Positions 37,566 to 49,448 are shown, counted from the stretch's first letter. The stretch: 64,000 bases of DNA from Euleptes europaea (GCF_029931775.1 NC_079312.1:16933821-16997820), one strand, 5' to 3'. Made by a program: numbers and translations. The notes: generated by a model from the letters alone, not told the origin.

Positions 37566-38544
37566 GCGAGCAATCCCAAAACTGGAGAGATATGGTATCT
37601 GTGTTTGACTGGAAACATCTCTAATAAATTTATTTCTCAGATAACATGAGACGAAGTAAAGTTCTACCTGGACTCTACTACCTCTGATTGTAGATGAGCC
37701 TCACATGGCAAAATCGTCTTCCAGGAAATGAACCTTCCTAAGTGTAGAAAACTAGCATGTCAAAGGCTTCTGTGCAACATGTGGTTCTGTGCATGCATGG
37801 TTTTTGTTTATTTGGTAAGGGGTGGATCCCGCAAGGCTCTACCCCCGGTTTGAATGGCTTGGATACAGGATGAGTGCGTCCTCTCCAATTCTGTGAGGAC
37901 TTGGCCTGGGAAAAATGTCAAACTTCCCCTACCCACACGGACCCATTTTTCAGATTTCCTCAGAATTTCCTGGGTCAGCTTCTACTTCTAGTGAGGCAGT
38001 GATGTGGGCAGGTTCAGGTGTTACATTAGTCATGTCCCCCATGTGCTAAACAGCTGCTTTAGGCTTATGCCCAATGAGATTTTATTCCTACACAGCTGAG
38101 CCCTGGTTAAGGAATTCCTCAGCTCAGCTGTGAATGAAAACAATAACAACAACCAAAGGGATGCAGGAGCGGGAAGAAAAACAGAGCTTTGCTCTATCTT
38201 TTTGAAGGTGCTCCTTGTGGTAAAACCACCCTACAGGCTCTTGTTTATACCAAATGGAGTGAAGGTTTACTCTGCTGGCCCTGGTCTCAAGCAGCTGGAT
38301 CTCAATGAGGATCCCTCCAGCTCTATCCCAACCCCAAAGAGGGTTTCCTCTCCGCTGCCACCAGCAGGCCACTAGAAGTACTGCAGTCTGATGGCTTTCC
38401 AAAGGACCCTATTTTCAAATTTAGAATCTCCTCCTTATTTCAGCCATCCTGGGAGGTTGGGGAAAACTTTGGAAGTCTCGCATATTAGACAAATTTCTAA
38501 CTAGGCAGGCTCTCTCTGTTTCTCCCTTATAGTTTAATAATACT
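37566..38544 (+). other. Unit B intron, nothing recognised
   Basis: The part from about 37985 (GAGGCAGTGATGTGGGCAGG) is shared with C at 54475-54870. No exon or known element was seen. Confidence 0.4.
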
Positions 38545-38785
38545 AATAAGAGTTGATTTTTATACCCCACTTTTCTCTACCTTGAAGGAGTCTCAAAGTG
38601 GCTGACAATTGCCTTCCTCTCCCCACAACAGACATCTTGTGAGGTAGGTGGGGCTTAGAGAGTTCAGAGGGAACTGTGACTAGCCCAGGATCACTCAGCA
38701 GGCTTCGTGTGTAGGACTGGGAAAACAAACCCAGTTCTCCAGATTAGAGTCCATAGCTCCTAACCAATACACCATGCTGGGTGAA
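38545..38785 (-). repeat. Sauria-like tRNA SINE (unit B copy)
   Basis: Paralogue of 12607-12838 and 54970-55215. Reverse-strand head CATGGTGTATTGGTTAGGAG and body GCCCCACCTACCTCACAAG are readable. Confidence 0.72.
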
Positions 38786-39349
38786 CCAGATATTACAAAG
38801 ACGAAATAGCTCTAGTTTCAGGATTTTTTTTATCTTTTAAGCAGTGATTGGATACAACCAATAAAAGTGAGCCATTGAAAAAGGACTACAGATCTGAGCA
38901 CAAGAAAAATCAAATACGTATAAATGCACATTTTCTTCAACGAGGTCTAAAACTTACCAATGTGGTGATCAGGCCTGCTGTAGGGTCAAATGCAGGAAAT
39001 ATATAAACCATCTCCCAACAATGATTTTTAATGAAATGGAACTTGGGGAGGCTGCCATTTTGAATGGGGGAATGGAAGTGGAGAGGGGCCTCTTGAGCCA
39101 TTTCTCCGCTTTGATTGAAAGCTGCCCATAGTCATTTTGTTCCCCACTAGGGAAGAGAGAGGGTATAGCTTTTCTCCATGGCTGCGGAGGGTGCGATTTT
39201 GAGGAGAAAAGTGGTGGAAAAGGAAAGGGCTGAGCAGGACGATCCTTACTCCTTTTTCTACTGCTTTTAAGCTTGTTTTAATATTTAAAAGACCAGTGAG
39301 GAGATTTTTCATAAATCTCCTGCATCATCAATATATCTAGTTGTTACAG

Positions 39350-39715
39350 AGGTCATAAGAAAGGTCCTGCTGGATCAGACCAAGGCCCATCAAGTCCAGC
39401 AGTCCGTTCACACAGTGGCCAACCAGGTGCCTCTAGGAAGCCACAAACAAGACGACTGCAGCAGCACCATCCTGCCTGTGCTCCAAAGCATCCAAAACAA
39501 TAGGCATGCTCCTCTGATACTAGAGAGAATAGGTATGCAGCATGACTAGTATCCATTTTAACTAATAGCCATGAACACCCCTCTCCTCCATGAATATGTC
39601 CACTCCCCTCTTAAAGCCTTCCAAGTTGGCAGCCATCACCTCATTTTGGGGCAGGGAGTTCCACAATGTACCTATGCGTTCTGTGAAAAAACAGCCCTAA
39701 GCGTCTTAACCGCTC
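39350..39715 (-). repeat. Dispersed 400-bp repeat, minus copy in unit B
   Basis: Starts ATAAGAAAGGTCCTGCTGGA and runs through CCTCTAGGAAGCC, ACTAGTATCCATTTTAACTA and TCTTAAAGCCTTCCAAGTTGG to about 39715. It is the fullest copy in this orientation. Confidence 0.7.
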
Positions 39716-40003
39716 CCCATAGGGCAGTTGCCCTTTTGGGGAGGCAAGACAGACCACTATCTAGGAAGCCACCAAGCTAAACAGTTACCTCAGTTGCTAT
39801 CCTTTAGTTGACCAGAAAAGGGAGAGAATCCATTCATATAATTATTTTCCCGCAGAATAAACAAGAGGATCTGTAGGATGGCATCCTTTTGTGGTTCTAG
39901 AGTAGAAATGCATATTTAAAGATAACAGAAATGTGACATGATTGGAGTGTCAGATTAGGATGCTCTCAGCCAAATTAATGCTGTCAGCCAAATCAACCTC
40001 ACA

Positions 40004-40229
40004 AAATATTGTCGAAGGCTTTCACGGTCAGAGTTCATTGGTTCTTGTAGGTTATCCGGGCTGTGTAACCGTGGTCTTGGAATTTTCTTTCCTGACGTTT
40101 CGCCAGCAGCTGTGGCAGGCATCTTTAGAGTAGTAACACTAAAGGACAGTGTCTCTCAGTGTTACTACTCAGTGTCTCTCAGTGTTACTACTCTGAAGAT
40201 GCCTGCCACGGATAACCTACAAGAACCAA
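40004..40229. mobile_element. Short foldback element, probably Penelope-like, 10-bp target duplication
   Basis: Starts AAAATATTGTCGAAGGC, ends GATAACCTACAAGAACC, and is a shorter palindrome of the same family as 2171-2600. It is bounded by CAACCTCACA at 39994-40003 and 40230-40239. A short internal tandem repeat (CAGTGTCTCTCAGTGTTACT, twice) lies near 40150-40190. It split an older tRNA SINE. Confidence 0.65.
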
Positions 40230-40619
40230 CAACCTCACACAGTTGTTGAGAGGATAACATGAGGAAAAGAAAAATGAGGGAGAGAAGAATGATGGATTTG
40301 GGTCCATACTGGGGAGAGGTAGAATATAAATGATTGTTTTGTGTAATTAAAGTTGAAATCTGGGGGAGCAGAGAAAAGCAAGGTTAGTTGGTAAGTAGGG
40401 AGGACAGAGGAAAGCAAGGAAAGGGAAGAGGATTTTGGGGCTGCTTGGAGGAGAGAAAGAGGAAATAATGTGGGGAAGGGGATACAGGAGGAAATGGTGA
40501 CCACATAAGTCCTTGTGGGATCCCTGCTTACAATGTCTAAAATTTGGTCCTTAGCTGCTACCTTCTGATGGGATGGGAACTATTGTTACTATGTTCTTCA
40601 CTACTCTTCTCCCAAACAG

Positions 40620-42616
40620 GCACTGAGCAGGCAAAAGAGAAGGAGAAATCTCCGAAAGCAGAAAAAGTTCCATTGTTAACCCCAAAAGGGACAGCATTGC
40701 AATGGGTCAAAGAGGGAACTTCTCAGGATCATGGGGAAGGGGGACAATATGAGACTCAGGGAGGGCCAGGAAGGTGCCGACAAAAACGTCCTCAGAAAAA
40801 AGCCAGTCCTTGCGTGGAAAGCCATGATGACCTCTGTGAAGAAAGAGTGCAAGAAAGGAGTCACACAGATGGGACTCAGAAGCCACTCAAAGATCAGGCA
40901 AGAACCTCCTCCCTTCATACCAGCAAGACAACCCATGCAGCAGCACAACCGTTTCAATGCCCACACTGTTGGCGGAGCTTCAAGCATCACAATCAGCTCG
41001 TTATACACGAGCGATCACACACAGGGGAGAAACCCTATGCATGCTCTCTCTGTGGGAAAAGTTTCAAGTCTACATCAAACCTTTTTAGACATCACAGGGC
41101 GCACACTGAAGAAAGACCCTATAAATGTTCCAATTGTGAGAAAGGTTTTAAAGATGCTTCAGGCCTCAAAAGTCACAGAAAGGTCCACACTGGAGAAAAA
41201 CCACATCCATGTCCAGAGTGTGGGAAAAGGTTTGGTGGTAAGGGGCATCTTCTTAGACACAAGAAAACCCACACTCAAGTGAAACCATTCAAATGCTCAC
41301 ACTGTGGAAAGGGCTTCAGAGAGAGAGGGAACCTTAGTGTTCATGAGATAATCCACACGGGAGACAAACCTTATAAATGCTCAGACTGTGGGAGAGGCTT
41401 TAATTGCCTGTCAAACTTCAGTAGGCACAAGAAAATCCATGGAGGAGAGAAACCGTATAAGTGTTCAGATTGTGGGAAAAGCTGGAGGAATAAGGCAGAC
41501 CTTACACAACATAAGAGAATTCACACTGGTGAGAAACCTTACCACTGCACAGAGTGTGGGAAAAACCTTCGGAGCCGCTTAGGCTTTATAATGCATAAGA
41601 GAACCCACCGAGGAGACAAACCATATGAGTGCCTGGAATGTGGCAAACAATTCCATCATAGGTCTTCCCGTATTTACCATGAGCAGAGAATGCATAAATA
41701 CCAGTGCCCTGATTGTGTGGAAAGTTTCAGTCAAAGTTCAGCCCTTCAACGCCATATAAGTAAACACACAGGAGAGAAACCATTTAGGTGCGTGCATTGT
41801 GGGAAAGGCTTTAATCATAGAAGAATACTGACTCAGCATGAGCTAATTCACATAGGAAAGAAAGCATTCAACTGTCTAGAATGTGGGAAAGCATTTATAA
41901 GAAAAGATAGACTTATTCAACATGAGAGAATCCACACCGGAGAGAAACCACACTCTTGTTCAGAGTGCGAGAAGAGCTTCAGCCAAAAATCATACCTCCT
42001 TCAACATATGAGAGTCCACACAGGAGAGAAGCCATACCAGTGTCTGGATTGTGGGAAGAGGTACTGTAGCAAAGCATCCCTGCAGGCACATGAAAAAGGA
42101 CACACTGGAGAGAAACCATTTAAATGCATGGAGTGCGACAAAAGCTTTATTAATAGTCCAGGCCTCATAAGGCACCACAAAATCCACACCGGAGAGAAAC
42201 CACACTCTTGTTCAGAGTGCGAGAAGAGCTTCAGCCAAAAATCATACCTCCTTCAACATATGAGAGTCCACACAGGAGAGAAGCCATACCAGTGTCTGGA
42301 TTGTGGGAAGAGGTACTGTAGCAAAGCATCCCTGCAGGCACATGAAAAAGGACACACTGGAGAGAAACCATTTAAATGCATGGAGTGCGACAAAAGCTTT
42401 ATTAATAGTCCAGGCCTCATAAGGCACCACAAAATCCACACAGGAAAGAAACCATCTAAATGCTCAGATGAGGGGGAAGGTTCCAGGAAGAGGACTGACC
42501 TGCCCCAATGTGAGAGAATCCATAAAGAGGAAAAACCTTTTCGATGTTTACGGTGTGGGAAAAAGTTTACGAAGAAAACACACCTGGTTGCACATGAGAA
42601 AATGCACGGAGGATAA
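40620..42616 (+). CDS. Unit B zinc-finger exon (19 regular C2H2 fingers)
   Basis: Acceptor CTTCTCCCAAACAG; phase-1 entry gives GTEQAKEKEKSPKAEK, a basic spacer of about 100 residues, then the array. Nineteen fingers keep C-x2-C and H-x3-H (H-x4-H in the ninth, HEQRMH); one near the end (SKCSDEGEGS…) has lost ligands. Linkers are mostly TGEKP but include TQVKP, GGEKP and a four-residue-short join between fingers 9 and 10. Fingers 13-15 and 16-18 are exact copies. Fingers matching unit C's 14-16 are absent. The frame is open to TAA at 42614. With the upstream exons it gives 854 or 896 residues. The role expected from the family is sequence-specific nuclear repression. Confidence 0.93.
41941..42444 (+). 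repeat. Exact 252-bp tandem duplication of three fingers
   Basis: 41941-42192 and 42193-42444 are two copies with a period of 252 bp (three 84-bp fingers). By eye they are identical until the second copy ends at the GGAAAG/GGAGAG difference near 42444. The frame is preserved. Confidence 0.9.
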
Positions 42617-43107
42617 GGGAAGCATTAGAAAAACAGGTGGAAGAGAATCTTTGCTGTGAGGTCATAGATAATTGTGGGTTGAAGAGTCTGTTGCGAGTTA
42701 AGCTTTGCCCGGCTCAATTTCCTCCAACAACAGGGATGATATTCTCTTTTTAATTCCTATGTGTTGCCCCAGCTTGGTTTGCTCACCAACCCCATAGCTT
42801 TCTGTGTCCACCGCAATATTATTTTATAGGGGCTCACATTACAGCATCATTTCTGGGTGCCAAAATGGTCCTTTGAAGTAAGCACATTGGATTCATATAA
42901 CGGTGTGGTACCTTTGGAAAAGCTGAGTTCTCCAGATCTTTCATCTTCTCTACCATATTCCCAATGTTTTCCAAGGATATATCTCTACTAAGTGTTATAG
43001 CACCGTTACCTAAACTCTAAAGATTCTCTGCAAACTCACAATGAGTAGCATAACTAGAAAGTTGTACGGTTATATTTTCCTTGGGAAGCATGTTTGGACA
43101 TGAAGGA
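42617..43107 (+). other. 3' flank of unit B, first part
   Basis: Matches the flank after unit C (58500-59000), through AAGGAAGATGCCAGCA. No gene was seen. Confidence 0.55.
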
Positions 43108-43165
43108 AGATGCCAGCACATGGGCTGCACATGGGAAAATGCGCACATGATAAAGGAAGCGTTAG
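43108..43165 (+). pseudogene. Scar of a deleted zinc-finger exon
   Basis: GGGCTGCACATGGGAAAATG and the following GATAAAGGAAGCGTTAGG match the last codons and start of the 3' UTR of the unit A exon (about 28450-28500). From here to 44560 the flank is of unit A type, while before 43108 it is of unit B/C type. The join implies that a further zinc-finger exon once lay here and was removed, leaving its tail. Confidence 0.6.
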
Positions 43166-44789
43166 GAAAACAGGCCAAAAGGAAATCTGTGCTGTGAGGT
43201 CATAGGTAATTATGGATTGAAGAGTCTGTTGCGAGTTAATTGTTGCCCAACCCAGTTTTCCCCAACAACAGGGCTGATAGTCCCTCCTTAATCCCACTGT
43301 GAATTAATTCCTGTGAGTCCACCTCAGCTTCCTTTGTTCACCAACCCTGTAGCTTTCTGTGCTTGCCAACATACTCCATGGGCTAATCTGCAAAGCAGAG
43401 TATTTTAGATAGATTTTGTTTGACCAAAAACACACACACAAAAAAACTATTGTCAAATAAATCAACCAGAACTGAAGCATTTGGATTTTATTTTTTTTTA
43501 TTGAGAAATTTAGACAAATATTACATATTTGGGGTATATAATGTAATGGAAGCATTTGATGAGTATGTGTATATGGTGAAGAATCATAACTGTTAACAAC
43601 ACTTGAGCTTCCTACATAAAGTTCCCCGTGTGCAGAGCAAAGGCCCTGCGAATCAAGCCAACTATTATTTTTAATGATTATACTGGTGATGTATTGATGC
43701 TGATTGCAAAACTTAGTTGGATGGGAAACACAAGATTCCTAAATTGAAATGGAAAGTCTGTAGGTATTATAGGAATTATTGGAATAAATACATTCTGGAC
43801 TGTAATTATTGTTGTCTGTTAATCACATCTCCGGCATCATTTCTAGGTCCTAAAATGCCCCCTTGATGCAAGCACAGTGGATTCATATAACTGCATAGTG
43901 CCTCTGGAAATGCTGAGTTCTGTAGATGTTTCACCTTCTCTGCCATATTCTCAGTGTTTTCCTTGGGTATTTCTCCTTCTCTACCAGGGGTTTTAGCACC
44001 ATTACCTAATCTCAAGAGATTCTCTGAAAATTCACAATGTAGCATAACTGGTAAATTGTAGGGTTATTTTTTTCCTCAGGCAGCATTTTTGGACGCTACT
44101 CCAAATTTATGATGTCTTGATGTAGACCTGCAACTCATCAGTGTTAAAAAAATATATTATTGGTACAGTCAATGAGACCAGTAAAAGCTATACAACAAAG
44201 AACCTCGCATGGCCAATATAAAAACAGCATTAAAAAAGATACATATATAAATAACTTTTCAGAACACTTAACATAAAAAGGGGATGGAGTGGGAAAAAGT
44301 GCAATAAATGCCAATGACATTATTCTAGCAGAAGAACTCATCAGCATTAGTTCCTCCTGATGTAACTAGAAGACACACCCAACCAATACAATGATTACTC
44401 CTGCCATAGTTATGTCTGGTTCTGTTTTATGGCTTCTCTGTTTAATATTGTGGTTTTCAATTGTAAGCTGCCTCAAGCAGGATTCTGAAGAGGTGGCCTA
44501 GAAATTTTCTAAATGAATAAATAAAATTGGGGTATTACTTTGCAAATGTGTGGGCTAAAGCTTCTAACTCAACCTTGTGAGACACACTGCACTCATCCCA
44601 TACTATTTAATGTTATTCTGTATATTTAATGCAAGTCTGATTACTGAACGAGCCATTCTGTCTCTTGCCGAAAGCATCACAGCAATACTGGATGAAGCAG
44701 CAGCCAGAATGATCATCCTTTTTTGGAAAACTAGCCAAAAGCAGATTGATAAGAAATGTCTTTCCTGTTCCCCCCGGAGTGGCATCTGT
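43166..44789 (+). other. Second 3' flank copy; includes a small retroposed insert
   Basis: Parallel to 28500-30150, with the conserved AATAAA at 43456-43461. At 44147-44335 there is an extra segment flanked by a 14-bp repeat, ACTCATCAGTGTTA (44133-44146) and ACTCATCAGCATTA (44336-44349), which is absent from unit A's flank at about 29725; it is a small retroposon insertion of unknown family. No gene was seen. Confidence 0.5.
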
Positions 44790-45085
44790 GAAAATTGTGG
44801 AACTCACTGCCACAGGATGTGGCGAGGGCTGCCAACTTGGAAGGCCATGAAATGGGAGTGGAGAAATTCATGGAGGGCGGGGCTCTCAGTGGTTTCTAAT
44901 GATGGAGATCTGCTCCCTCCAGTTCATATCTGTTACTGGGGAGCCCAGGGAGGTGGATGCTGTTGCAGCATTCCTGCCTGTGGGCTTCCTAAAGGAGCTG
45001 GTTGGCCACCATGTGAACAGACTGCTGGACTTGATGAGGCTTCAGTCCGGCATCCTGTGTGGCTCCTCTTACATTCTTATACCAC
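44790..45085 (+). repeat. Dispersed 400-bp repeat, diverged copy
   Basis: Same copy as 30155-30465, with GCCAACTTGGAAGGCCATGA and GACTGCTGGACTTGATGAGG. Confidence 0.6.
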
Positions 45086-45799
45086 CTGCCGTGTTGAAAA
45101 CAAGACCACTGTTCCTTTGGTCCCATTATAAGTTTGGATAGACTCAGATAAAGAGTCCAAGCTGTTCAGGATCATATGTAATCTCTGTGACAAATTGTCT
45201 TGTGAGTGCGCTAATGGTCTCCTCTTTGTATTTCTGGGAAGGCCAAATGTTTTCAAATGAGAGCCAGCCATGGCTGGAACACAATCGTCAGTAATTCTGA
45301 TGACTCGAGTAGCAATTGGGTAGTTATTTTTTTTAATTATCTCTCTGCCTTTCCACCCCATTCAGGCCCCCCCCCAGGTGGTGAACATTAGAACGTTTCA
45401 GATATTAAAAGACTTTTCAATTGCATGGAAATATTTAGAACAACTGAAACATATAAACACATGAAACTATACAAGCAGGAAGGATAAGAACGCCAAGCCA
45501 AAAAAAAAACACAAAACCTGTTCCCCCTCTAGCGGAAGCCAATGATAGAGGGAGAGCAGTCATGTCCAAAGTCCGGCCTGGGGCCCAATTGCGGCCCCTG
45601 GGCCGGTTTAATACGGCCCCCCAGCCCGTTTTGCAGAGAGAGAAAAGGGGGCGCGTGGGGGCTGCGCCTGTGCTTTGCATCCCCGACCGAGGGGGCAACG
45701 CTTGGGCGGAGGGTCACCTCGATTGGCTGTCTCAGCCCCACCTCCCGGAATGAAGGCCAGTGAGTCCTTCCTTCTTACCCAGAGCCCGTGTGTTGTTCT

Positions 45800-46245
45800 T
45801 GTGAGGGTTTCCAACCTCCCTGTGCAGTTTCCATAAAATCACTTGCTCAGACGACCATTCAGAAACAGGTAAGTTTATTAGAAAGCTTCAGGTATGACTG
45901 GGCCCTTACAGGGTCAAAGTTGCAAGTGCTAGCTTTTCCAAAAAGCAAGACTATAAACAATTCTACACAGCAGATGCCAGTTACATGTTTTGAGAACCAT
46001 GAGATAACCGTGGCAGACCATGCCTAGCACAGGAACATCAAAAGGTCCCAAGAAGCTCGCTATTGCAATCTACAGAAGCCAAGGCCAGAGCAAGCAGGAG
46101 GGAGGCAGGGAGGGACATTCCAGCTTGGGGCCTGCTTGGGGTTTACAACAGTAACAGCCTGAACCAAAGTTAGCAAAGGTCTGTCTTGCTGCTTATACGA
46201 GCAAAAACAGAAGCACACAGAAAAGAAGCATTACAGTTCCTCACA
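45800..46245. repeat. Solo LTR inside the hAT element
   Basis: Begins TGTGAGGGTT and ends TTCCTCACA (inverted ends), bounded by the 5-bp repeat GTTCT at 45795-45799 and 46246-46250. No internal region accompanies it. An AATAAA-type signal on the minus strand near 45868 suggests minus orientation. It is a fossil. Confidence 0.75.
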
Positions 46246-46398
46246 GTTCTGACGCATGGAAAAGCAGCAGCAGCTCCTCCCGAGTGAGTCAAGGGGGATC
46301 CTGAGGATGGGTTGGGGGGGACTCGAGGGTGGGAAAAGTGGTGGGGGGAAGGGAAATGAAAGGGAGGTCAGAGGCTGGCCCCAATCTGGGAGAGGAAA

Positions 46399-46422
46399 AA
46401 CACACACACACACACACAAACA
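46399..46422. repeat. (CA)n microsatellite
   Basis: CACACACACACACACACA followed by AACACCG, within the hAT copy. Confidence 0.9.
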
Positions 46423-46882
46423 CCGAAAAGCCTGGGGGTGGGGGGGCTTCTCTGTCTGGTTCTCCTCTTTCCTCCTTCCTCTCTGCAGAAGGCTGGGGTG
46501 GGGTGGGGGAGATGCAGCCCCTTCCCTGCATTGCAGAGGTCTCACGAGGGATCCAGATTTGCAGGGTGGGTGGGAGGGAGGAGGGGAGAGACTGGATGGG
46601 TCTTGGGTGGGGGGGATTGTGAGTCAAGGAAAGGCAGGGGGGAGAGGGGGCTGGATTTGGGGGCAGGGAGTGTTTGGAGTCAGACCCCCCAGCAGGTTCT
46701 CTCCAAGGCAAGTGGCTGCTTCGAAAGAAGGGATGGGTGGGGGAAATGAATGACTCCTGGCATGTATCGTGTTTGGAAACGATGTGTGTTCAGACTGGGC
46801 CGAGTCTGCAGAGGACACCCATGTTCATTCCGGAGGTCAAAACCCCGAGCAGAGAGCAAAGAGGTCAGAAGGAAAGAAGAAG

Positions 46883-47695
46883 AGAAGAGTTGGTTTTTAT
46901 ATGCCCACTTTCTCTACCACTTAAGGGTGGCTTGCAATCGCCCTTCCCCTCCCCACAACAGATACCATGTGAGGTGATGTGCCTGCATTATTGTATTAAT
47001 TCCCAATGACAATAACACAGTAGGAGGTTGAAAGTTTAAAGCAGTTGTTTATTAGGCCTAATATACATACCGGGTGAGAACTGCCCCAAATGCGCAGGAC
47101 ACTTCACACACTGAACAAAGGATTGCAAGAACCTTTATCACTTCTGGTCAGGGGCGTTACAACTGCGTAGATTGGGTGTCTACTCCAATATCTCATTAGA
47201 ATAGCCTATAGATATTGCCCGAGGCTGTCTCTAAGCAGGCACTTGGTCTTGTGATCCACATTCCTAACAGTGAAGGTAAGACACTGTTTTTCTTTACTGG
47301 GGAAAGACCGTACCAGGCAAGTATGTAATCTGTTGGCTTCTTATAGTTGTGGATGCCAACGTTCTCAAAGCCTCCATGTGTGTGCAGAATATATATGTGT
47401 CTGCTGCTATGCTCTATACCTGGGCATAGCACCTCATAACTCTATGTGTGTTCATACATGTGAAAGAATATACGTTTTCCCATATAAATGAAGTTTATAG
47501 GCACTTCAGAGGTAGGTAAGGCTGAGAGAGCTGTGACTAGCCCAAGGTCACCCAGCTGGCTTCGTGTGTAGGAGCGGGAGAAACACATCCAGCTCACCAG
47601 ATTAACCTCCACCGCTCGTGTGGAGGAGTGGGGGAATCAGACCCGGTTCTGCAGATCAGACTCCACCACTCTTAACCACTACACCACGCTGACTC
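46883..47695 (-). repeat. tRNA-derived SINE split by a solo LTR
   Basis: The two halves, 46883-46974 and 47509-47695, together form one minus-strand SINE of the Sauria-like type: the right half holds the tRNA-like head (GCGTGGTGTAGTGGTTAAG on the minus strand) and the left half the TATAAAAACC tail. Confidence 0.8.
46975..47508. repeat. Solo LTR inside the SINE
   Basis: 534 bp, begins TGATGTGCCT and ends AGGCACTTCA (near-perfect inverted ends), bounded by GAGG at 46971-46974 and 47509-47512. Removing it and one GAGG restores the uninterrupted SINE sequence. It is a fossil of an LTR element of unnamed family. Confidence 0.8.
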
Positions 47696-48166
47696 TCATG
47701 GGGAGGAAAACTCCACATTCCTCCCTGCACGGGAGATGTCAGAGTGTTTGAATCTTGGACTCCATGAGAATGAAAACCAGTTTATTTCCTGGCTCAGATG
47801 AGGGGAGGACAGAATACCCCTGGCATGATTGAAGGGAGAGAGTCGACAGTCCCAGAGAGGCACATGAATGGGGGGGGGGGAGTTCCTGCTCCCTCCCTAC
47901 ACAAGGAAGGTTGGAGATTTAGAAGCTGGGGGGCATCCGGTGAGCTGAAAGGGGCTTTGGGGAAAGGAAGGAATGTAGCCATGGTTTTTGTGGTGCAGTC
48001 ATGGGCATAATAAGTATGCCATTGACAATAAACTTTGCATAAAATAGTTAATTTGCATTTAATTAATTTAATTAAGAATGTCAGGCAAAATGGTTGGCCC
48101 TCACGCATGTTCACTTCATCAAATCTGGCTCTCTTTAAAAAAAGTTTGGACACCCCTGAGGGAGAG

Positions 48167-48899
48167 AGACAGATCTTTGGGTGAGGGAGAGTACATCATT
48201 TCACTCTCTGGATTTTATATTCTGACTTGATTTGAAATGGAAAACACTTGCAGCACACTAGCGAACAGATTTTTATAGCGCTTTCAGAGGGTAGCCATGT
48301 CAATGTGCAGTAGGACCGCGAGATTTGAGTCAAGGAGTGCCTTGGAGACCAGGAAGCTTTTCCGCGTATCTGGGGAAGGGAACTTTGACTCTGGAAGCTG
48401 AGAGCCCAAAAAGTCTCTGAGGTGCTGCTGGACTGGAATCCAGATGTTGTCACATTGGAGGTGACTCCGTGACTGCTGATTCCTCAACACTCTTACTCTG
48501 TTGAGCATCATCTTTGAGGCGGCCTCTTGGGTGGCAAAAACTTGTCTGAAGGTCTGTGTTGTCAAGGAGGGGGATATACTGCCCCACTCCCTGCTGGCGC
48601 AGCCTCCACCTTTCTGGCCAGGAGGAGGTAAGCCGCTGAGGGTCCCCCAGGGTGAAGCTTGACTCAGGCGAAGCCATGTGGGGTGCCTCATATAAAGCAC
48701 CCGACTGCCAGCCTAAGTTGAGCCGGTTTCAGCCTGGCTGGAAAGACCCGGTAAGAAAAGGACGTGGGGAAGGAGTCTTGATCCTGCGCACGGAGGGAGC
48801 GGCAGTTTCCCAGACGCCGCAAGGAATCGGCTGGCGGAGAGTTGTGGCTCCAGGAAGGGTTCCGTGTCTTGCAGATCCAGTAGCGGATCCAGTAGCGCT
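48167..48899 (+). other. Duplicated upstream flank of unit C
   Basis: Counterpart of 776-1540 (inverted) and 30650-31100. It holds no conserved reading frame. A donor-like AGGAGGTAAGCCGC at about 48625 is conserved in the copies at about 30780 and 1085, so a non-coding upstream exon is possible but unsupported. Confidence 0.5.
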
Positions 48900-49433
48900 C
48901 AGGATCAGACCCGCGTGGTTTTCTTGGCCAAAGGGCATCTACTTGTTGAACCCCCCCCTCCGAAAAGGAGGATCCATGGAGACAATGCTCCATCATGGGG
49001 GGGGGTTTAATAAAAGAAGCAAACCAATAACCCCATGGGTCACGAAAGCCACATAAAGTCAGCAGCGGCTCTTGAGGACTAGACGAGGAACACCCCCCGG
49101 CCTTTTTCTTCTTTCCCGTGTCGGTTTTCATGGAGTTTTATTCAATGCAGAGAAGAAAAAAGCCTTCCCCACCTCCTGCAGTCTCCAGTGGTGCCGTCCC
49201 TCTCCCCCCTCCCCCCTCCCCAGGCAGCTACAGAGCTGCCCTTTGCAAGGGAGGGAAGGGGGTGGCTCTCTTGGGACCGTCTCGCAGGGCTGCGGGGCAG
49301 GAGCCGGAGCAGCGGGGCTGCCTGCCGGAGAGGTCGCTTGGCCGCCCCCCACCCTTCGCCCCCCGAAATGCGGGAAGGAAGGGGGAGCTCTGAAGCCCGG
49401 CGCCTTTGGAGACGGCGGGGAGACGCGCGCCCC
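48900..49433 (+). promoter_or_regulatory. Promoter and 5' UTR of unit C
   Basis: CpG-rich block paralogous to 8150-8674 and 32100-32634. Where A and B have TATAAAT this copy reads TTTAATAAAAG near 49007. The 5' UTR polypyrimidine block and the GGGGCTGCCTGCCGGAGAGG stretch are conserved. Confidence 0.52.
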
Positions 49434-49448
49434 ATGCCTGGCGCCTCG
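49434..49448 (+). CDS. Unit C exon 1 coding part (five residues)
   Basis: ATG plus four codons (MPGAS) and the GTAAGC donor at 49449. It ends in phase 0 and matches exon 2 at 52464. It is the same structure as in A and B. Confidence 0.62.

Larger units (their letters stand above)
45557..48158. mobile_element. hAT-type DNA transposon copy, 2.6 kb, with 8-bp target duplication
   Basis: Ends CAGTCATGTCCAAAGTCCGG and, at the right, the inverse of CAGGGGTGTCCAAACTTTTT. It is flanked by AGGGAGAG at 45549-45556 and 48159-48166. The inverted paralogous sequence at 1547-1554 has a single AGGGAGAG and no insert. No transposase was recognised; much of the length is secondary insertions (two solo LTRs and a SINE) plus a GC-rich left end. 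The right end (AGAGCCAGATTTGATGAAG) resembles known vertebrate hAT ends from memory. Confidence 0.88.

Noticed and set aside
40731-41282. 183-codon frame overlapping the unit B finger exon
   Set aside because: Out-of-frame shadow of the C2H2 repeat; the zinc-finger frame explains the conservation.
46256-46753. 165-codon frame within the hAT copy
   Set aside because: Glycine-rich translation of G-rich and CA-repeat DNA; no transposase motif.
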